Source of the DNA: Isoetes taiwanensis
Taxonomy: Eukaryota; Streptophyta; Lycopodiopsida; Isoetales; Isoetaceae
Reading direction: 5' to 3'
Length of the DNA stretch: 64,000 nt
NCBI GenBank assembly: GCA_021234155.1
Contig: JAJEKV010000049.1
Coordinates: forward strand, 4,773,001 to 4,837,000
The notes under the pieces are model-generated. The model was not told the origin of the DNA and did not search any database. It saw only the letters and a program-made list of their open reading frames with translations. Below are positions 42,501-53,457 of this stretch, one piece after another. The translations under genes were made by a program, and so were the position numbers. How positions within the stretch are numbered: position 1 is the first letter of the stretch; the number at the start of each line of letters is the position of its first letter.

Positions 42501-43615
42501 ATCCGACTGTGGGAAAAAAAACCCTGCACCTCCGCCAAAGGAATTCCACGTCGGTTTCTAAACATAACCCATGTGCCAACGTCATCTCTATACGTATTTT
42601 AATACGAATACTACAATAAACCTTCAAAAATCATATATTACAAGATGGAAGAGGTAAGCAAACGAAATGTGCACCCTAAATACATCTACATTCTGGTTCC
42701 ACATCAATTTGACAGCTTTGTGCTCTAAGTAGCAACTGTAAGAACAACAATAGATTCTGTAAAAGGAATATCTAGAATGGGCATTATAAGATCGCTTAGG
42801 CCATCTTGATTCTAAAAAATCATCCATATGGAATAAGTGCATCCGTTTCAGAAACTTGGACAGATTCCTCAAGTGTGTGCTTTTTCAGTCAGTGTTCTTT
42901 CTAGGGTTTGCTCAAGAGTATTGAACTCATTCTTTGCTGCTTGCTTTTTAGGAAAGACAGATTGCAAGGTCATATGCAACAATCGTTTAATGACAAATTA
43001 TTGTTTTACAAGTCATGCCCAGTGATATTCCATATAAAATTCAGCATTTTTAGGCATTCCATATAAAAAGCTACGCAATGCAAAGTAATGCCCAGTGATT
43101 ATGACCTTAAGGATCTTCTTGTTCAACCACTGCTTTTTTCATCTTATTCTACAATTTGGCATCTCTCTTCTTATGTAAATCTAATTTCTTGTAGATTGCA
43201 GAGGAAATTGAATCATCACGCGATATCTCCTAAGTTTCAGTGAGATCCAACAAATCTGGATCAGTGCATTGGAATTCATCTGGCCGAAAATCCAATGGTA
43301 AACATGTGGTTGCCTCCAAGCCGATATCAAGAGCACCCTGAGCTCGAAGAAGTTGGAGGCTCAAATTTACAACATACAACCACTCGTGCGAAAATCCAAC
43401 TAAAATCCCATAATCAATTCCTAATAGTTGGGTGTTGAGGTGGACATGTGAGTATATGAAGGGTGTGAAAAAAATGACGGGCAGGTACACCCATCAGCAG
43501 TCAAATTAAGCAAAAGCTGGGGTGCTTACAATTTTTAAGTATACTTTATGTTTTTGGCCCCACATGGGAAACCACTTTAAGATTTGAGGCAGCAAAACAC
43601 ATAGTAAAAACACCT
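42500..43615. repeat. Kinase-flank block, copy A
   Basis: The fullest copy of the block, directly downstream of kinase A. On the minus strand it holds YGILVGFSHEWLYVVNLSLQ, LPLDFRPDEFQCTDPDLLDL (43230-43490), then KKLDLHKKRDAKL and the coiled-coil segment KEFNTLEQTLERTLTEKAHT (near 42880-42960). Stops and missing residues separate these pieces. Either an unknown downstream gene decayed in all three copies, or these are exons of one gene with introns. Family not recognised. Confidence 0.7.
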
Positions 43616-43784
43616 TTGTTGAAAATGAAAGCGTTAACACTCTCGGAAGCGTAACCTTCATCATAGCATCGTATATTGCTTCAGCTGTAGGACGCTCATC
43701 CGATATTGTTCGGAGGCACTGACGTATAATCGTCTGAAGATTCTGAGGAATGCCCTTAGGTAGACAGCCCGTCCTTAAATCCTC

Positions 43785-44938
43785 TCACATATTTTCAGTT
43801 GGTTGTATTCCTGTAAGGATCTCTATGCAGACGATCCCAAAACTATAAACATCTGCCTTCTTCGAGATGTGGCCGTTATCGGCATTCATCTCTGGGGCCC
43901 AGTACAAAGGTGTACCTTGCTTCATTGTGTGCGTCTTGGTCTGGAAGTCTGCTTTAGCCTTACCAAAATCAGCAATTCTGATGATGAGGTCCCCGTCCTG
44001 TCCCCTCTTAACCAAAATATTTTCTGTCTTTATGTCCCTGTGAATCACTTTTTTTTCATGGAAGTCTTTCATTCCCTTGGCAATTTGCTTTATGATATGA
44101 ATTGAGTCGTTTCTGGATAGGGACGGGATACACTTTTTCAAGTCCGTTTCCATGAGCTCCATGACAAGAACCCTTTTGACCATGCCATTGCTTCCAAATA
44201 CTGAATGCCCTAATATTTGTATTATGTTTGGTGTGCCCTTCAGTTCCTGCAAAATTTGATATTCATTCTCAAATTCCTCATTGCTGCAAGAGAGTTCTTT
44301 GATAGCTACTGGTTTGTTGCCCCAAGATGCTTTGTAGACAGTCCCGTAACTGCCTTTTCCAATTGCTATAGGATTTGCTAATTCTCTGCTCGGAATAAAG
44401 CCTGTTTCATGAACTCCGGTTCTCGTCACTTTCTTCTTTTTATAGTTATCTCCGAAAGTTCCCGATGGGCGATCATCAAAAACAACAGCAGGTTTCTCAG
44501 CATAATTCCACCTTACTCCACCCAGTTCTTCTATTGTCAAAACCTCTTCCAAAATAAGCCACAAGCTATCACAGATTTTCTCAAAGCTAAGGCGCTTCCT
44601 CACATCGTTTTCCAAGCAAACCCTTATTAAGCTTTCCAGCTTCTCAGGAATGAAAGCTTGTCCATTCTCCTCTGGCGATTTCCCCAGAGGAATGAAAGCT
44701 TGTACTATATGGGAGCAATGTCTATACTTAAGCCACTTCTGTACTTCATAACTAACTTCAAAATTTAAATCAGAAGAAAACTCTCTGACAGCTACTGGTA
44801 CTTCAACTTCACCCCAAAAAGCTTTGCGCAAACTTTCATCATAAGAAATGCTTTCTCTTGTAATAGTTAGCGGACCTGGCAAGCAAATCTTCGTTGAGAT
44901 CAATTTTAGTGTTGTATTCCCACTATCCATGACTCCAT
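43785..44938 (-). CDS. Kinase A catalytic ORF (copia-proximal part)
   Basis: About 384 codons of host frame from the copia-1 junction to the premature TGA. All serine/threonine kinase catalytic motifs are present: GKGSYG, AIK, HRD, DFG, APE. The first kinase domain is reduced to an N-lobe start fused to a C-lobe end at a direct repeat (AGCTTTCATTCCT on both sides, near 44645 and 44690), which suggests a deletion between repeats. Codons upstream of 44939 lie in the LTR and do not belong to the gene. Confidence 0.8.
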
Positions 44939-45215
44939 TATTGGAATTGTATTTGGCTGAACACGACAAGTGGCATGTTGTCATTTGTAGTTTGTTAAAA
45001 TTAGACTGTTAGAGTTATATCAGATATTTTGGGTGCTCGGTGAAACGGTTCCTGAGTTTCAGGAGCTAATGGTGGAACCGAGATGGCTGTGTATAAGAAA
45101 AGGAGATCAATACAAAACATCACCTTTTTCAGTCCCAATGATTTATGTTTTCCTTTATGGTATCAGAGCTCAGGAATCCTTGAAGATAAAGGATTGATCT
45201 TGGCCGGAAAACAGA

Positions 45216-46277
45216 ATGGGGAGAATCGTGAAACTGTCTCATGACAATGCCTTTTACTGGTTTATAAAGGTAAGGGGAAAATTGTCAGCAAAAGGATTGT
45301 GGTACGTTGTCTCAGGAGATGAGCCTCGACCTGTGATCTCTGCTCAAAAGGCTCAAGCTCCTACTGCCGCTGAGGTTGTGAAGGGAGTTGTGAGCAAAGG
45401 GGAAGCAGCAGAAAGCTCAAATGAATCTGAAAGGCAGGCACTGCTTAAATGGCTTCAGAAGGATTGGGAGGCTAAGAACAGAATGATGAGATATCTTGAC
45501 GATACCTTGATAGCTCAGGTTGAAGCTGCCGAAAGTGCAAAGGAGGCTTGGGAGCAACTTGTCAAGATGTACAAGAAGAAGCACTTCTCGCAGCAAGCTA
45601 ATCTGTATGCAACCATTTTCACAACCAAGCTGAAGGATTGCATGACAGCAGAGGAATTTATTTCCAAGATAAAGGCTGCCTCTGTGCAGCTGAAAGGCAT
45701 GGAAAAGGGCCTCGATGATGATCTCATAGTTGGAGCTTTGTTGCTAGGACTCCCTTCTTCCTATAACAATGTCAAAAATGTCATTGGGTCTGCTGAACAC
45801 GTGCAGTTGGAATGGGCATGCCAACAGATCCTCATGGAGGAAATGAACCAAGCAGGAGGAGGAAAGAAGCAGGGGAGTAAGGAAAATCAAGCCTTCCTTG
45901 GAAGGAATGATGGAACTGAAACACGGAAGTGTTATAACTGCAACAAGCTAGGCCATATAGCCCGGGACTGCCATGAACCTGATCGAAGGAAAAAGAGGAA
46001 GCAGAAGGAATCTGAGGCAATTGATTCTAAAAAACACAAGAAAAAGCAAGCACATGGACACAAGGCCTCAAAAGCACCACCCTCTGAAGACTCAGATTCA
46101 AAGCAGAATTCGAGCAGCAGTGATTCAATGATCTCTGTGACCTTTGCATTTGTGGCACACACTAAAGCTGACAGCGCAATGTGCTTTCTGAAAAACAGGG
46201 TGAAGAAGAACCTTGAGGTATTTCGTATGCTTGTGGTTGTTCTTGTCAGTGTAATGTCAGAATTGTTCTCATGGTAA
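45216..46277 (+). CDS. gag: copia-1 gag polyprotein
   Basis: 353 codons, an intact frame with start ATG 58 bp after the primer site. The N-terminal half is the UBN2/Retrotran_gag type (EQLVKMYKKKHFSQQANLYA, KAASVQLKGMEKGLDDDLIV). A zinc knuckle CYNCNKLGHIARDC (CX2CX4HX4C, near residue 240) binds RNA. The tail is lysine- and serine-rich. The frame ends at 46277, where the protease region starts in another frame, so gag and pol are split by a shift that may be natural decay. Confidence 0.85.
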   Translation: MGRIVKLSHDNAFYWFIKVRGKLSAKGLWYVVSGDEPRPVISAQKAQAPTAAEVVKGVVSKGEAAESSNESERQALLKWLQKDWEAKNRMMRYLDDTLIAQVEAAESAKEAWEQLVKMYKKKHFSQQANLYATIFTTKLKDCMTAEEFISKIKAASVQLKGMEKGLDDDLIVGALLLGLPSSYNNVKNVIGSAEHVQLEWACQQILMEEMNQAGGGKKQGSKENQAFLGRNDGTETRKCYNCNKLGHIARDCHEPDRRKKRKQKESEAIDSKKHKKKQAHGHKASKAPPSEDSDSKQNSSSSDSMISVTFAFVAHTKADSAMCFLKNRVKKNLEVFRMLVVVLVSVMSELFSW

Positions 46278-49200
46278 GAAGATTCATGGATCCTTCAGAG
46301 GATGGACATCCTTGGGACAAGCTGCATCGTGGCCTTGTTGCAGAATTGTCTCATGGTATCTGGTACCTGGATTCAGGGGCAAGTGACCATATGACTGGTA
46401 AGAAAGAATGTTTTGAAGACTTTGTCGATTACACAGGCTATAGGACTGTCAAGATTGGAAAAGGAAAGCTTCCAATTAAAGGAGTAGGAACATCCATTCT
46501 TGATCTGCCTACAGGGAAAGTTAAGCTTCCAAACACGCTGTACGTATTTGGGCTTGAGGCAAATCTGTTGTCTATCTCAAAAATGGATGATGCCCAATTG
46601 TTTGTCACCTTCGGAGGAGGCAAGTGCATCATTAGAAACAGGGCTCACGTAGTGCTTGGAAAGGGAGACCAAGAAGATAACATTTATAAGCTGAGCTGGT
46701 GCAAGAAAGAACACATTGCACTCAATGCAGTCATGTCTGTGGACACAAATCAGATGTGGCATGAAAGGTTAGGCCATGCTAACTTTCATTTGCTTCAGAA
46801 AATGAAGAAAGAGAGCTATGTGAAAGACATGCCCAAGGTTCACACTCCAAAAGGGATCTGTGAAGGGTGTGCATTGGGCAAGTTGAGTAGAAAACCGTAC
46901 AAGAAAGTCAAAGGGCACAGGGCATCACGACCCCTTGACTTGGTGCACATGGACGTGTGGGGACCATCTCGTGTCAGGTCAGTAGGAGGATCCAGGTATT
47001 TCTTGCTGATCGTTGATGATTTCACAAGGAAAAATTGGGCATACTTTATGGTTCTTAAATCTGATGCATTTCGATTCTTCAAACAGTGGAAAGCATTGGC
47101 AGAAACTTTTGTTGATAAAAAGATAAAGACAGTCAGGACTGACCAAGGGGGAGAGTTTGTGAGTGAAGAATTTGACGCCTACCTTGCAGATTGTGGTATT
47201 CGTCATGAAACCTCCATTGCATATGAGCATCAGCAGAACGGAGTGGTCGAACGGAAGAATAGAACCGTTCTTGAATGTGCAAGATCTATGATATTGTCCA
47301 AAGGAATCCATCATAGATTTTAGGCTGAGGCTGTTAATACTGCTGTTTATTTGCTTAACAGGCTGCCCACTAAAGCTGTTCCAGATCAAGTCCCTGAGGA
47401 GGCGTGGACAGGGTAGAAGCCTACTGTTGAAGGGTTAAAGATTTTTGGGTGCACGGCATATGTCCATCTCTCCAAAGACGAGCGCAAGTCTGGTAAGTTC
47501 TCAAATCGTGCTGTCCCTTGTATGTTTGTGGGATATGGGGATACGGTGAAAGGGTACAAGCTGTATGTCCCATCTACTAACAGAATGATTGTAAGAAGAA
47601 GTGTCATTTTTCATGAACATGATTTTAGTATTGGTAGTGGGCTCACAGCAGGTCACACTGATGACCCCTTGCAAACAGTCCCTGAGAACAGTGTGGAAAG
47701 TGAAACAGATTCAGACAATGATTCCCATGATGAGTACCTTTCACCTGATATGCCAGATCTTCCCTCTGAACCAGAGTCAGAAGATGATAATGGAGAAGAT
47801 GATAATGGAACTGCTAGTTCTCACCCCACTGTTCCACTCCGACAGTCCACCAGACAGCCCAAAAGGACAGCCAGAATGATTGAATACCTGAAAACCCGGA
47901 GACCTCGCAACCTACATTGCTCTTCATAGCCAAGCATCGTTGGAAGAGCCAAGACATTATCAAGAAGCCATCACTTGCCCTGAGAAACTAAACTGGCAGA
48001 AGGCAATGGATGAAGAGTACAATTCACTCATGGAGAATCAGACCTGGGAATTGTGTTCCCTTCCCCCTGGAAGGAAAGCCATCACTTGCAAATGAGGTTG
48101 TTCCCAACATGCTGGTGTTGACTTTCATGAGACGTATGCTCCTGTAGCACGTTTGTCTTCAGTTAGAACAGTTCTTGCCCTTGCCACGGCAATTGACATG
48201 GACATCCAGTAGATGGATGTCAAATCCGCCTTTCTCCATGGCAGATTGGATGATGAGGTTTATCTGAAACAACCTCCTGGCTATTGTGCTCACGGATCTG
48301 AGCACCAAGTCTGCAAATTAAAAAAGGCCATATACGGCTTAAAACAATCTCCGAGATTGTGGTATAAAATAATTCACTCATTTTTCTCTGCACAAGGATT
48401 TGTGAGAAGCGAAGCGGACTGGAATGTGTACATTAAGCAAGCAGGCAGCAAACGCATCATCATTGTGCTGTATGTTGATGATTTAATTCTGGCATCTAAT
48501 CACCCTTCTATGATGCAGACCACCAAGCACAGTCTGGAACAGCGGTTTCGCATGACAGATCTCGGGCCCTTAAAATATTTTCTAGGCATACAGGTTGTCA
48601 GAAATCGCAAGGAGAAAACACTTGTTCTGCATCAGTCCAAAGCCATTGAGTCTCTTCTTGCACGGACAAACATGCTTGCGTGTCGTGAGGTGAGCACCCC
48701 TGCTGTTGCCCACAACTCTTCCCCTGTGATTAATCAGGAGCATCTTGGAGTCTCTTATCGGAGTATAGTTGGCTCGCTCTTGCATCTGATGGTCTGCAGT
48801 AGGCCAGATCTAGCAGAAAGTGTCATTACTGCTAGTCAACATATGGAGAATCCCCAGCCCATCCATTGGCAGCATGTAAAACGGATTTTGAGGTATTTAA
48901 AGCATACCTCCTCTCTAGGACTCAGTTATCATGGTGCTCCAGACGTTCCTCATCTGCTCCTTGAAGGATATGTTGATGCCAATCATGAGGTGAGGCTGAT
49001 TGCAGAAAATCTCGAACTGGTTTCCTTTATATGCTGCAAAGGGGAGTGGTCAGTTGGTCCAGTCGGAAACAAAAGGCCATAGCTGTCAGTACGTGTGAAT
49101 CCGAATACATGGCCATATGTGCAGCAACAAAGGAAGCAATTTGGCTTCGAAGATTGATGAAGGATCTTTGTGCAGAACAGAAACAGCCCACTGTGATCTT

Positions 49201-49429
49201 TAATGACAACAAAGTTGTTGTTAGCTTGGTCAAAAATCCCAGCAATTTCACCAAAGCTAAGCATATAGAGACGCAGTATCATTTTTCCAGAGAAAAGGTA
49301 GAAGAAGGAAAGGTAAACATCAAATACTTGAGCACTCATCTCATGACTGCTGATGCATTGACCAAACCCTTGGCGAGGAAACGGTTCAATGAATGCCTTA
49401 GTGAAATGGGCATGGAAGCAAGTGGATAA
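46271..49429 (+). pseudogene. pol: copia-1 pol polyprotein, broken
   Basis: Protease active site DSGASDHM (46370). Integrase zinc region WHERLGHANF...CEGCALGK, then catalytic blocks HMDVWGPSR, TDQGGEFVSEEF and HQQNGVVERKNR. A TAG at 47321-47323 and another near 47416 break the integrase C-terminus. The start of RT is deleted between CSLPPGRKAITCK (48080) and HETYAPVARLSS (48127). RT continues with DVKSAFLHGRLDDEVYLKQ and YVDDLILAS (48470). RNase H has KQKAIAVSTCESEYMAICAA and ends before the polypurine tract, after a frame change near 49030. Confidence 0.85.
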
Positions 49430-49826
49430 ATGGTTGCAGCTAAAGAGGAGCTTCTGTTCTTTAGTGGACAGGGAGTTTCTCTTGAAGGGGAGTTCTGTTT
49501 GCAGGTTGAATGGTGTGTTTACAGTTTGTTGTATTTCATGTTGGTAGTCTGTTTGTTTTGTTTGGTTCTGTTGTCAGTGACAAACATGCACTTGAAGGGG
49601 AGTATTGGAATTGTATTTGGCTGAACACGACAAGTGGCATGTTGTCATTTGTAGTTTGTTAAAATTAGACTGTTAGGGTTATATCAGATATTTTGGGTGC
49701 TCGGTGAAACGGTTCCTGAGTTTCAGGAGCTAATGGTGGAACCGAGATGGCTGTGTATAAGAAAAGGAGATCAATACAAAACATCAGCTTTTTCAGTCCC
49801 AATGATTTCTGTTTTCCTTTATCCAT

Positions 49827-50352
49827 TCTTGTCTTTCTCATAGGCCGACGCAAGGGCTTCTTGCAGACTGCTAAATTTTAATTCTACTTCAAATGAAGGG
49901 GGAACTTTGGTAGAGTGACCAGAATACACTAGTAACTTATTCATCATGCTAAAGTATCTTTTTACGTCATCAATAATCTCAGAAAACTCATCAATACTGC
50001 TCAGAACAATGGCAAGCGAATCCAGAGAATTTTTCTCTGTGCAGCTCCTAAGAAATCGCTGGCCCCTATCCAAAACGTCAAATAGCTGCATTCCCACTAC
50101 CCTTGGCGGTATCTCTGCTCCGAACTCATTAATCCACCATTCTTCAGCATATTGTGCTGTATAATCCACAAGGGATTTAAAAACAACAGCTTGGTTACGA
50201 ACTGCCACCAGATCGCTGCTGTGAACTGCAAATAGTTTGTCGATTTGAACGGTGAGATTAAGGATATCTGCAGCCCAAGCATCATAATAAACTTCAGCAG
50301 AACTTTGGGCTTGCTCCATCGATGCAGAATGGATGGAGTGATCCTGCCACAT
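49827..50352 (-). CDS. Kinase A N-terminal exon, cut by copia-1
   Basis: About 175 codons from a methionine at 50352 to the copia-1 target duplication. The helix-rich sequence lacks low-complexity runs and ends AYEKDKNG. Across the insertion the frame would continue VMDSGNTTLKL. No homologue of this exon is seen upstream of copy B. Confidence 0.7.
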
Positions 50353-50440
50353 GCTTTTGAATTTGAACTCTATGCAAAAGTCAACTTGTGCTGCCCCTCT
50401 GTCAAATGCTCAATAATAGGTAAGTGAAGGTCCAGTTCAG

Positions 50441-50621
50441 TGTTGGGCAAAGTTTTTAAACCCAATCGGAAATTTTCCTACTTTTTCGTTAATACCCGGA
50501 TATTTTCAGTACAAATATGCATAAAAATCCACCGGAATTTTTCCTGCAATGCGCTAACTCAACCGGAAATTCTTAGTTTCAACCGGAACAACCCTTCTCT
50601 ACCCCAGAATTTGCCCAACAG
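50441..50621. mobile_element. Possible 181-bp MITE
   Basis: Begins TGTTGGGCAAA and ends TTTGCCCAACA, an 11-bp perfect inverted repeat. The interior repeats CCGGAAATTTT-like words four times. No target duplication could be fixed. It lies just upstream of kinase A. Confidence 0.5.
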
Positions 50622-50774
50622 TGCAGTTAGTACGTGCCTACGTGGTTTACAGATCGCAAATGATTGTATATTGGCAGAATTTTCAACGAAGATCAAATCT
50701 GAGAAATGCTCAGCTCAAAGCAAAAAGTCGCCTGGATTTTCTGATTAGTTTAACTTTATATCTCGTTCTGTTTA

Positions 50775-51665
50775 ACTTTCTATTCTATTCTGATTAGAAT
50801 AGAATAGAATAGAATAGACATTAACGTCCCTTCTGCCCTAAGACCCCTGGACTTGTGTAGCATGGGCGAGCTCCCTAAAAGGGCGCTACTAACACCTCAC
50901 GCTGTTATGATGTAGCCGTTTCTGAAGGCTGACTTTTTTCTATTATTACCAGTATCCCGCTTTACTTCGGCTTCGTGGCCGTGCAGTGATGCATCGTTAT
51001 TAATCAGCTCTTAACTGAACAATTGGTGTGGGGTTTATGAGCCCCTTTTGTGCGGTTCATACAAGCCCTCTTTCCGTGTGCACTTCTCTGTGTCTGGTCA
51101 TCATTCCCTGGATCGCATTCGCCAAATCTCGCAGTGATTTTGTTATTGTCATTAGAATATGCACTGGTTGCCCCCATCTTATAGTTCTGTACCTGTCTCT
51201 GATGTCTCCGTATATCGAGCAATCGTTAATCATGTGGTTCTCATCCTCTACTCCCCCATTGTCGCAGATTCTGCATATCCGGTCCTCCTTGTCTATTACC
51301 CTCCACTTGTCCTTTTCGATTCTCAGATCGTGATCCCCATCCTGAATCTAGCCAAGATATCTCTTCTGGTTTTCCCCAATATGTTATCCCGATATATCTG
51401 ATGCCCTACGTGTTGATCTGGGTTAAAAACTGTCATGAGCCAGATTGTCTTGGGTCCTGTGTGTTTTTGCAGCCATGCTCTTGTGGCGATCTGTCTGCCC
51501 ACTCCTCATTCCACTGCCCTTCGTTTATTAGGTCGCTCAGATTTAATCCCATCTCTCTGTCCATTTTGCCACATCTTTGAACCTTCCGCGCTGCCTATGA
51601 GAATGTGTGCCTTTGCTGACTCGGTGATTGCAATACTAGATAATTTCCCCTGAAGGTCTCCTAAT
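50775..51665 (-). pseudogene. LINE-E fragment (C-terminal domain and 3' end)
   Basis: The minus strand carries a LINE C-terminus: RICRICDNGGVEDENHMIND followed by C SIYGDIRDRYR gives the CCHC zinc knuckle (51180-51280), with ARAWLQKHTGPK-type and HVGHQIYRDNILG pieces upstream. The 3' UTR ends at a hairpin (outer GTCC/GGAC, 50824-50850) and a (TATTC)n tail at 50784-50818. The tail meets an inverted ATTCT stretch at 50778. Frames are mostly open but partial. Confidence 0.7.
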
Positions 51666-51689
51666 CAGGTACCTTATGGTCCTCTCTCT

Positions 51690-51945
51690 CAGCACACCAT
51701 CTGTGCATGACTTGGCATTATATATACTTGAGGTTCTAGATAAACATCTGCAATTACTGAGCCCTCAGTAGTCATTATCTAAGCTTGTCTAGTATCATCA
51801 TTACTGCAAAGGTTTTTCCCTTGAAAACCTTTCGAGGCAGGGGTTTTTTAATCCTAGTAGTAATGATTGTACTAGCCCATTGTATGGGTCCCATGACCTA
51901 TTGGTCTTCGTGGACGTTAAAAAAACTATTCTATTCTATTCTATT
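51690..51945 (+). mobile_element. LINE 3' end with (CTATT)n tail
   Basis: Noncoding LINE 3' end, closely homologous to the LINE-C end at 13090-13330 in the opposite orientation, from the TGTGCATGACTTGGCATTAT region to the tail. Hairpin outer arms GTCC (51888-51891) and GGAC (51912-51915); inner arms GACC (51895-51898) and GGTC (51903-51906). Tail CTATT x4 to 51945. Confidence 0.8.
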
Positions 51946-53210
51946 CATTGGTTTCTACCCTGTTTCGAGGACCATGATTGTCAGTGGCGTATTTGTCCGT
52001 ACTTTAAATTCCTGTTTAAATTATATTCGCCCGATTTGGGTTAGACTCTCAAATACTGGAAACCTCCCCCATTTTCTTCTATAGAGACCTCCCCAACTTT
52101 CCTTTGAAGCCTGGGGAGGTTTCCACATGTGCTAACTTAGGGAGGTTTCCATAAAATTTTATAAAAAAAAGATTTTCTTTGATCTACGATAGCAGCAAGT
52201 CATAAATAGCCCAAAATTAATGTGGACGGTCAGATTTATTCCCTTTTTCGTAGAACTTTTCTATTTTTTTTTTTTCACATTGCTTTCTTAGCCCAGCAGC
52301 GCCATAATCGATTAAGAAGAGGAGCGCATCAAGAGACCGATCAAATTTGTGCCGGATTACAGCTGTGGAAGGTGGAAGAGAGCAAAAAAATCATTTTATT
52401 TTAACTTGGCAAGCAAGCTTGTTCCTTTTTCCAAAGGGCAAAAGCCCTAAACTTATCGACCATTTGTGAGGAATAAGGCAACCGCTTGCAAAGAAACGAC
52501 ATCTAGCCGAATAAGGTAAAGATCCATTGTTGTATACCAAAAGATTTTGTTTTGTACATTCCAACCATTGCATTTTTTGTAATCGGATTTGACATGCTGG
52601 GCAGCCAAATTTATTTCAGATCAGACTTAGAGATTATGTGAAAAGCCCTATTTGGCATGCCGGTTTTGCTAATCCATATGATTTAAAAAAAACAGGGGTT
52701 TCGATGGCTACAGAGTCATGCCAAATATTTAGTTCTTTGTCATAGTGCTTTATGCTGTGTATTCAATTCGACATCCTGCTTGCAATAGCAGCGAACTTAT
52801 TCAGGTCTATTTGATGCAATTTTTGAAGCCTTGTTAACTTTTTTCTGTTTTCCCAAGCAGAAACGAGAGATTATTGTGCAACACCCTCTTCCGATAATAA
52901 GCTTCGTAACCCAGTTTAAAGAATAGTTTTATCAGGTCAAAAAGCACATTAGGGGTAAAGAATATTGTGAACCAGTTAGAATCTGCAGATGGAACAGAGG
53001 AAATTTGAAAAATTTTGGATGATGCAGCAAAGGTGCTTTCGTGCTGTGCTGGAACCTATTGGTTGTCATTATTAGATGCCTTGCAAAGAGTAGAGTGTTG
53101 AGAGCTTCTAGTTGAGGTATGTTCTCCATAGCTCATGCCTGCGGTGTTATTGAAACTATAACCTTCATGTTGTATTCCACATCCTTACATATCCTTACAT
53201 GGTGCTCATG
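51946..53210. other. No gene recognised
   Basis: AT-rich sequence upstream of the PPR gene, possibly its 5' region or intron. Short ORFs show no recognisable features. Confidence 0.45.
52058..52124. repeat. Perfect 12-bp inverted repeat
   Basis: GGAAACCTCCCC (52058-52069) faces GGGGAGGTTTCC (52113-52124), with a further GGGAGGTTTCC at about 52140. It could be a small mobile-element end or simply a hairpin. No gene around it. Confidence 0.5.
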
Positions 53211-53457
53211 TAAATGGTTCAGGTTTTTTACTGGAAAAGAAAACTTGTTTATAGGTCAAATTATCTCAGGGAATATGCAAAACTGATCATATTTGCTGGG
53301 AGGCTTAGTTATCGTGATTTTGGACACGAGATACTTAATTATATGTGTGCCAAAGGATTGAAAAGGAAATCCACCATTTACAATTCATTGATTGATGCAC
53401 GGCATAAGAACCAGAATATAGAGAAAGCTTTATCAATTTATAATCAGATAAAACAAA

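Larger units (their letters stand above)
44939..49821 (+). mobile_element. copia-1: Ty1/copia element inside kinase A
   Basis: LTRs of 219 bp (44939-45157 and 49603-49821) differ at three positions seen by eye. They begin TATTGGAATTG, a change from the usual TGTTGG. The 5-bp target duplication TCCAT lies at 44934-44938 and 49822-49826. The primer site TGGTATCAGAGC follows the 5' LTR, and the polypurine tract TTGAAGGGGAG precedes the 3' LTR. The internal genes are in the order gag, protease, integrase, RT, RNase H (copia order) and are broken. Confidence 0.93.
43640..50352 (-). pseudogene. Tandem pseudokinase-kinase gene, copy A, split by copia-1
   Basis: Minus strand. The 5' part (49827-50352) encodes a helical N-terminus (FAVHSSDLVAVRNQAVVFKS, SLDSLAIVLSSIDEFSEIID), reminiscent of four-helix regions of plant MLKL-like kinases (weak inference). 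Coding resumes at 44938 with an N-lobe remnant (VPVAVREFSS), a C-lobe remnant (RKRLSFEKICDSL) and a complete second kinase: IGKGSYGTVYKASWGNKPVA, HRDIKTENIL, IADFGKAK, WAPEMNADNGHISKKADVYS. An in-frame TGA follows IQPTENM (about 43784), where copy B has CGA. Downstream codons remain readable. The stop, the insertion and loss of most of the first kinase domain argue against function. Confidence 0.85.

Noticed and set aside
44939-44984. N-terminal residues MTTCHLSC as the start of kinase A
   Set aside because: These codons lie in the copia-1 LTR; the host frame continues in the exon at 49827-50352.
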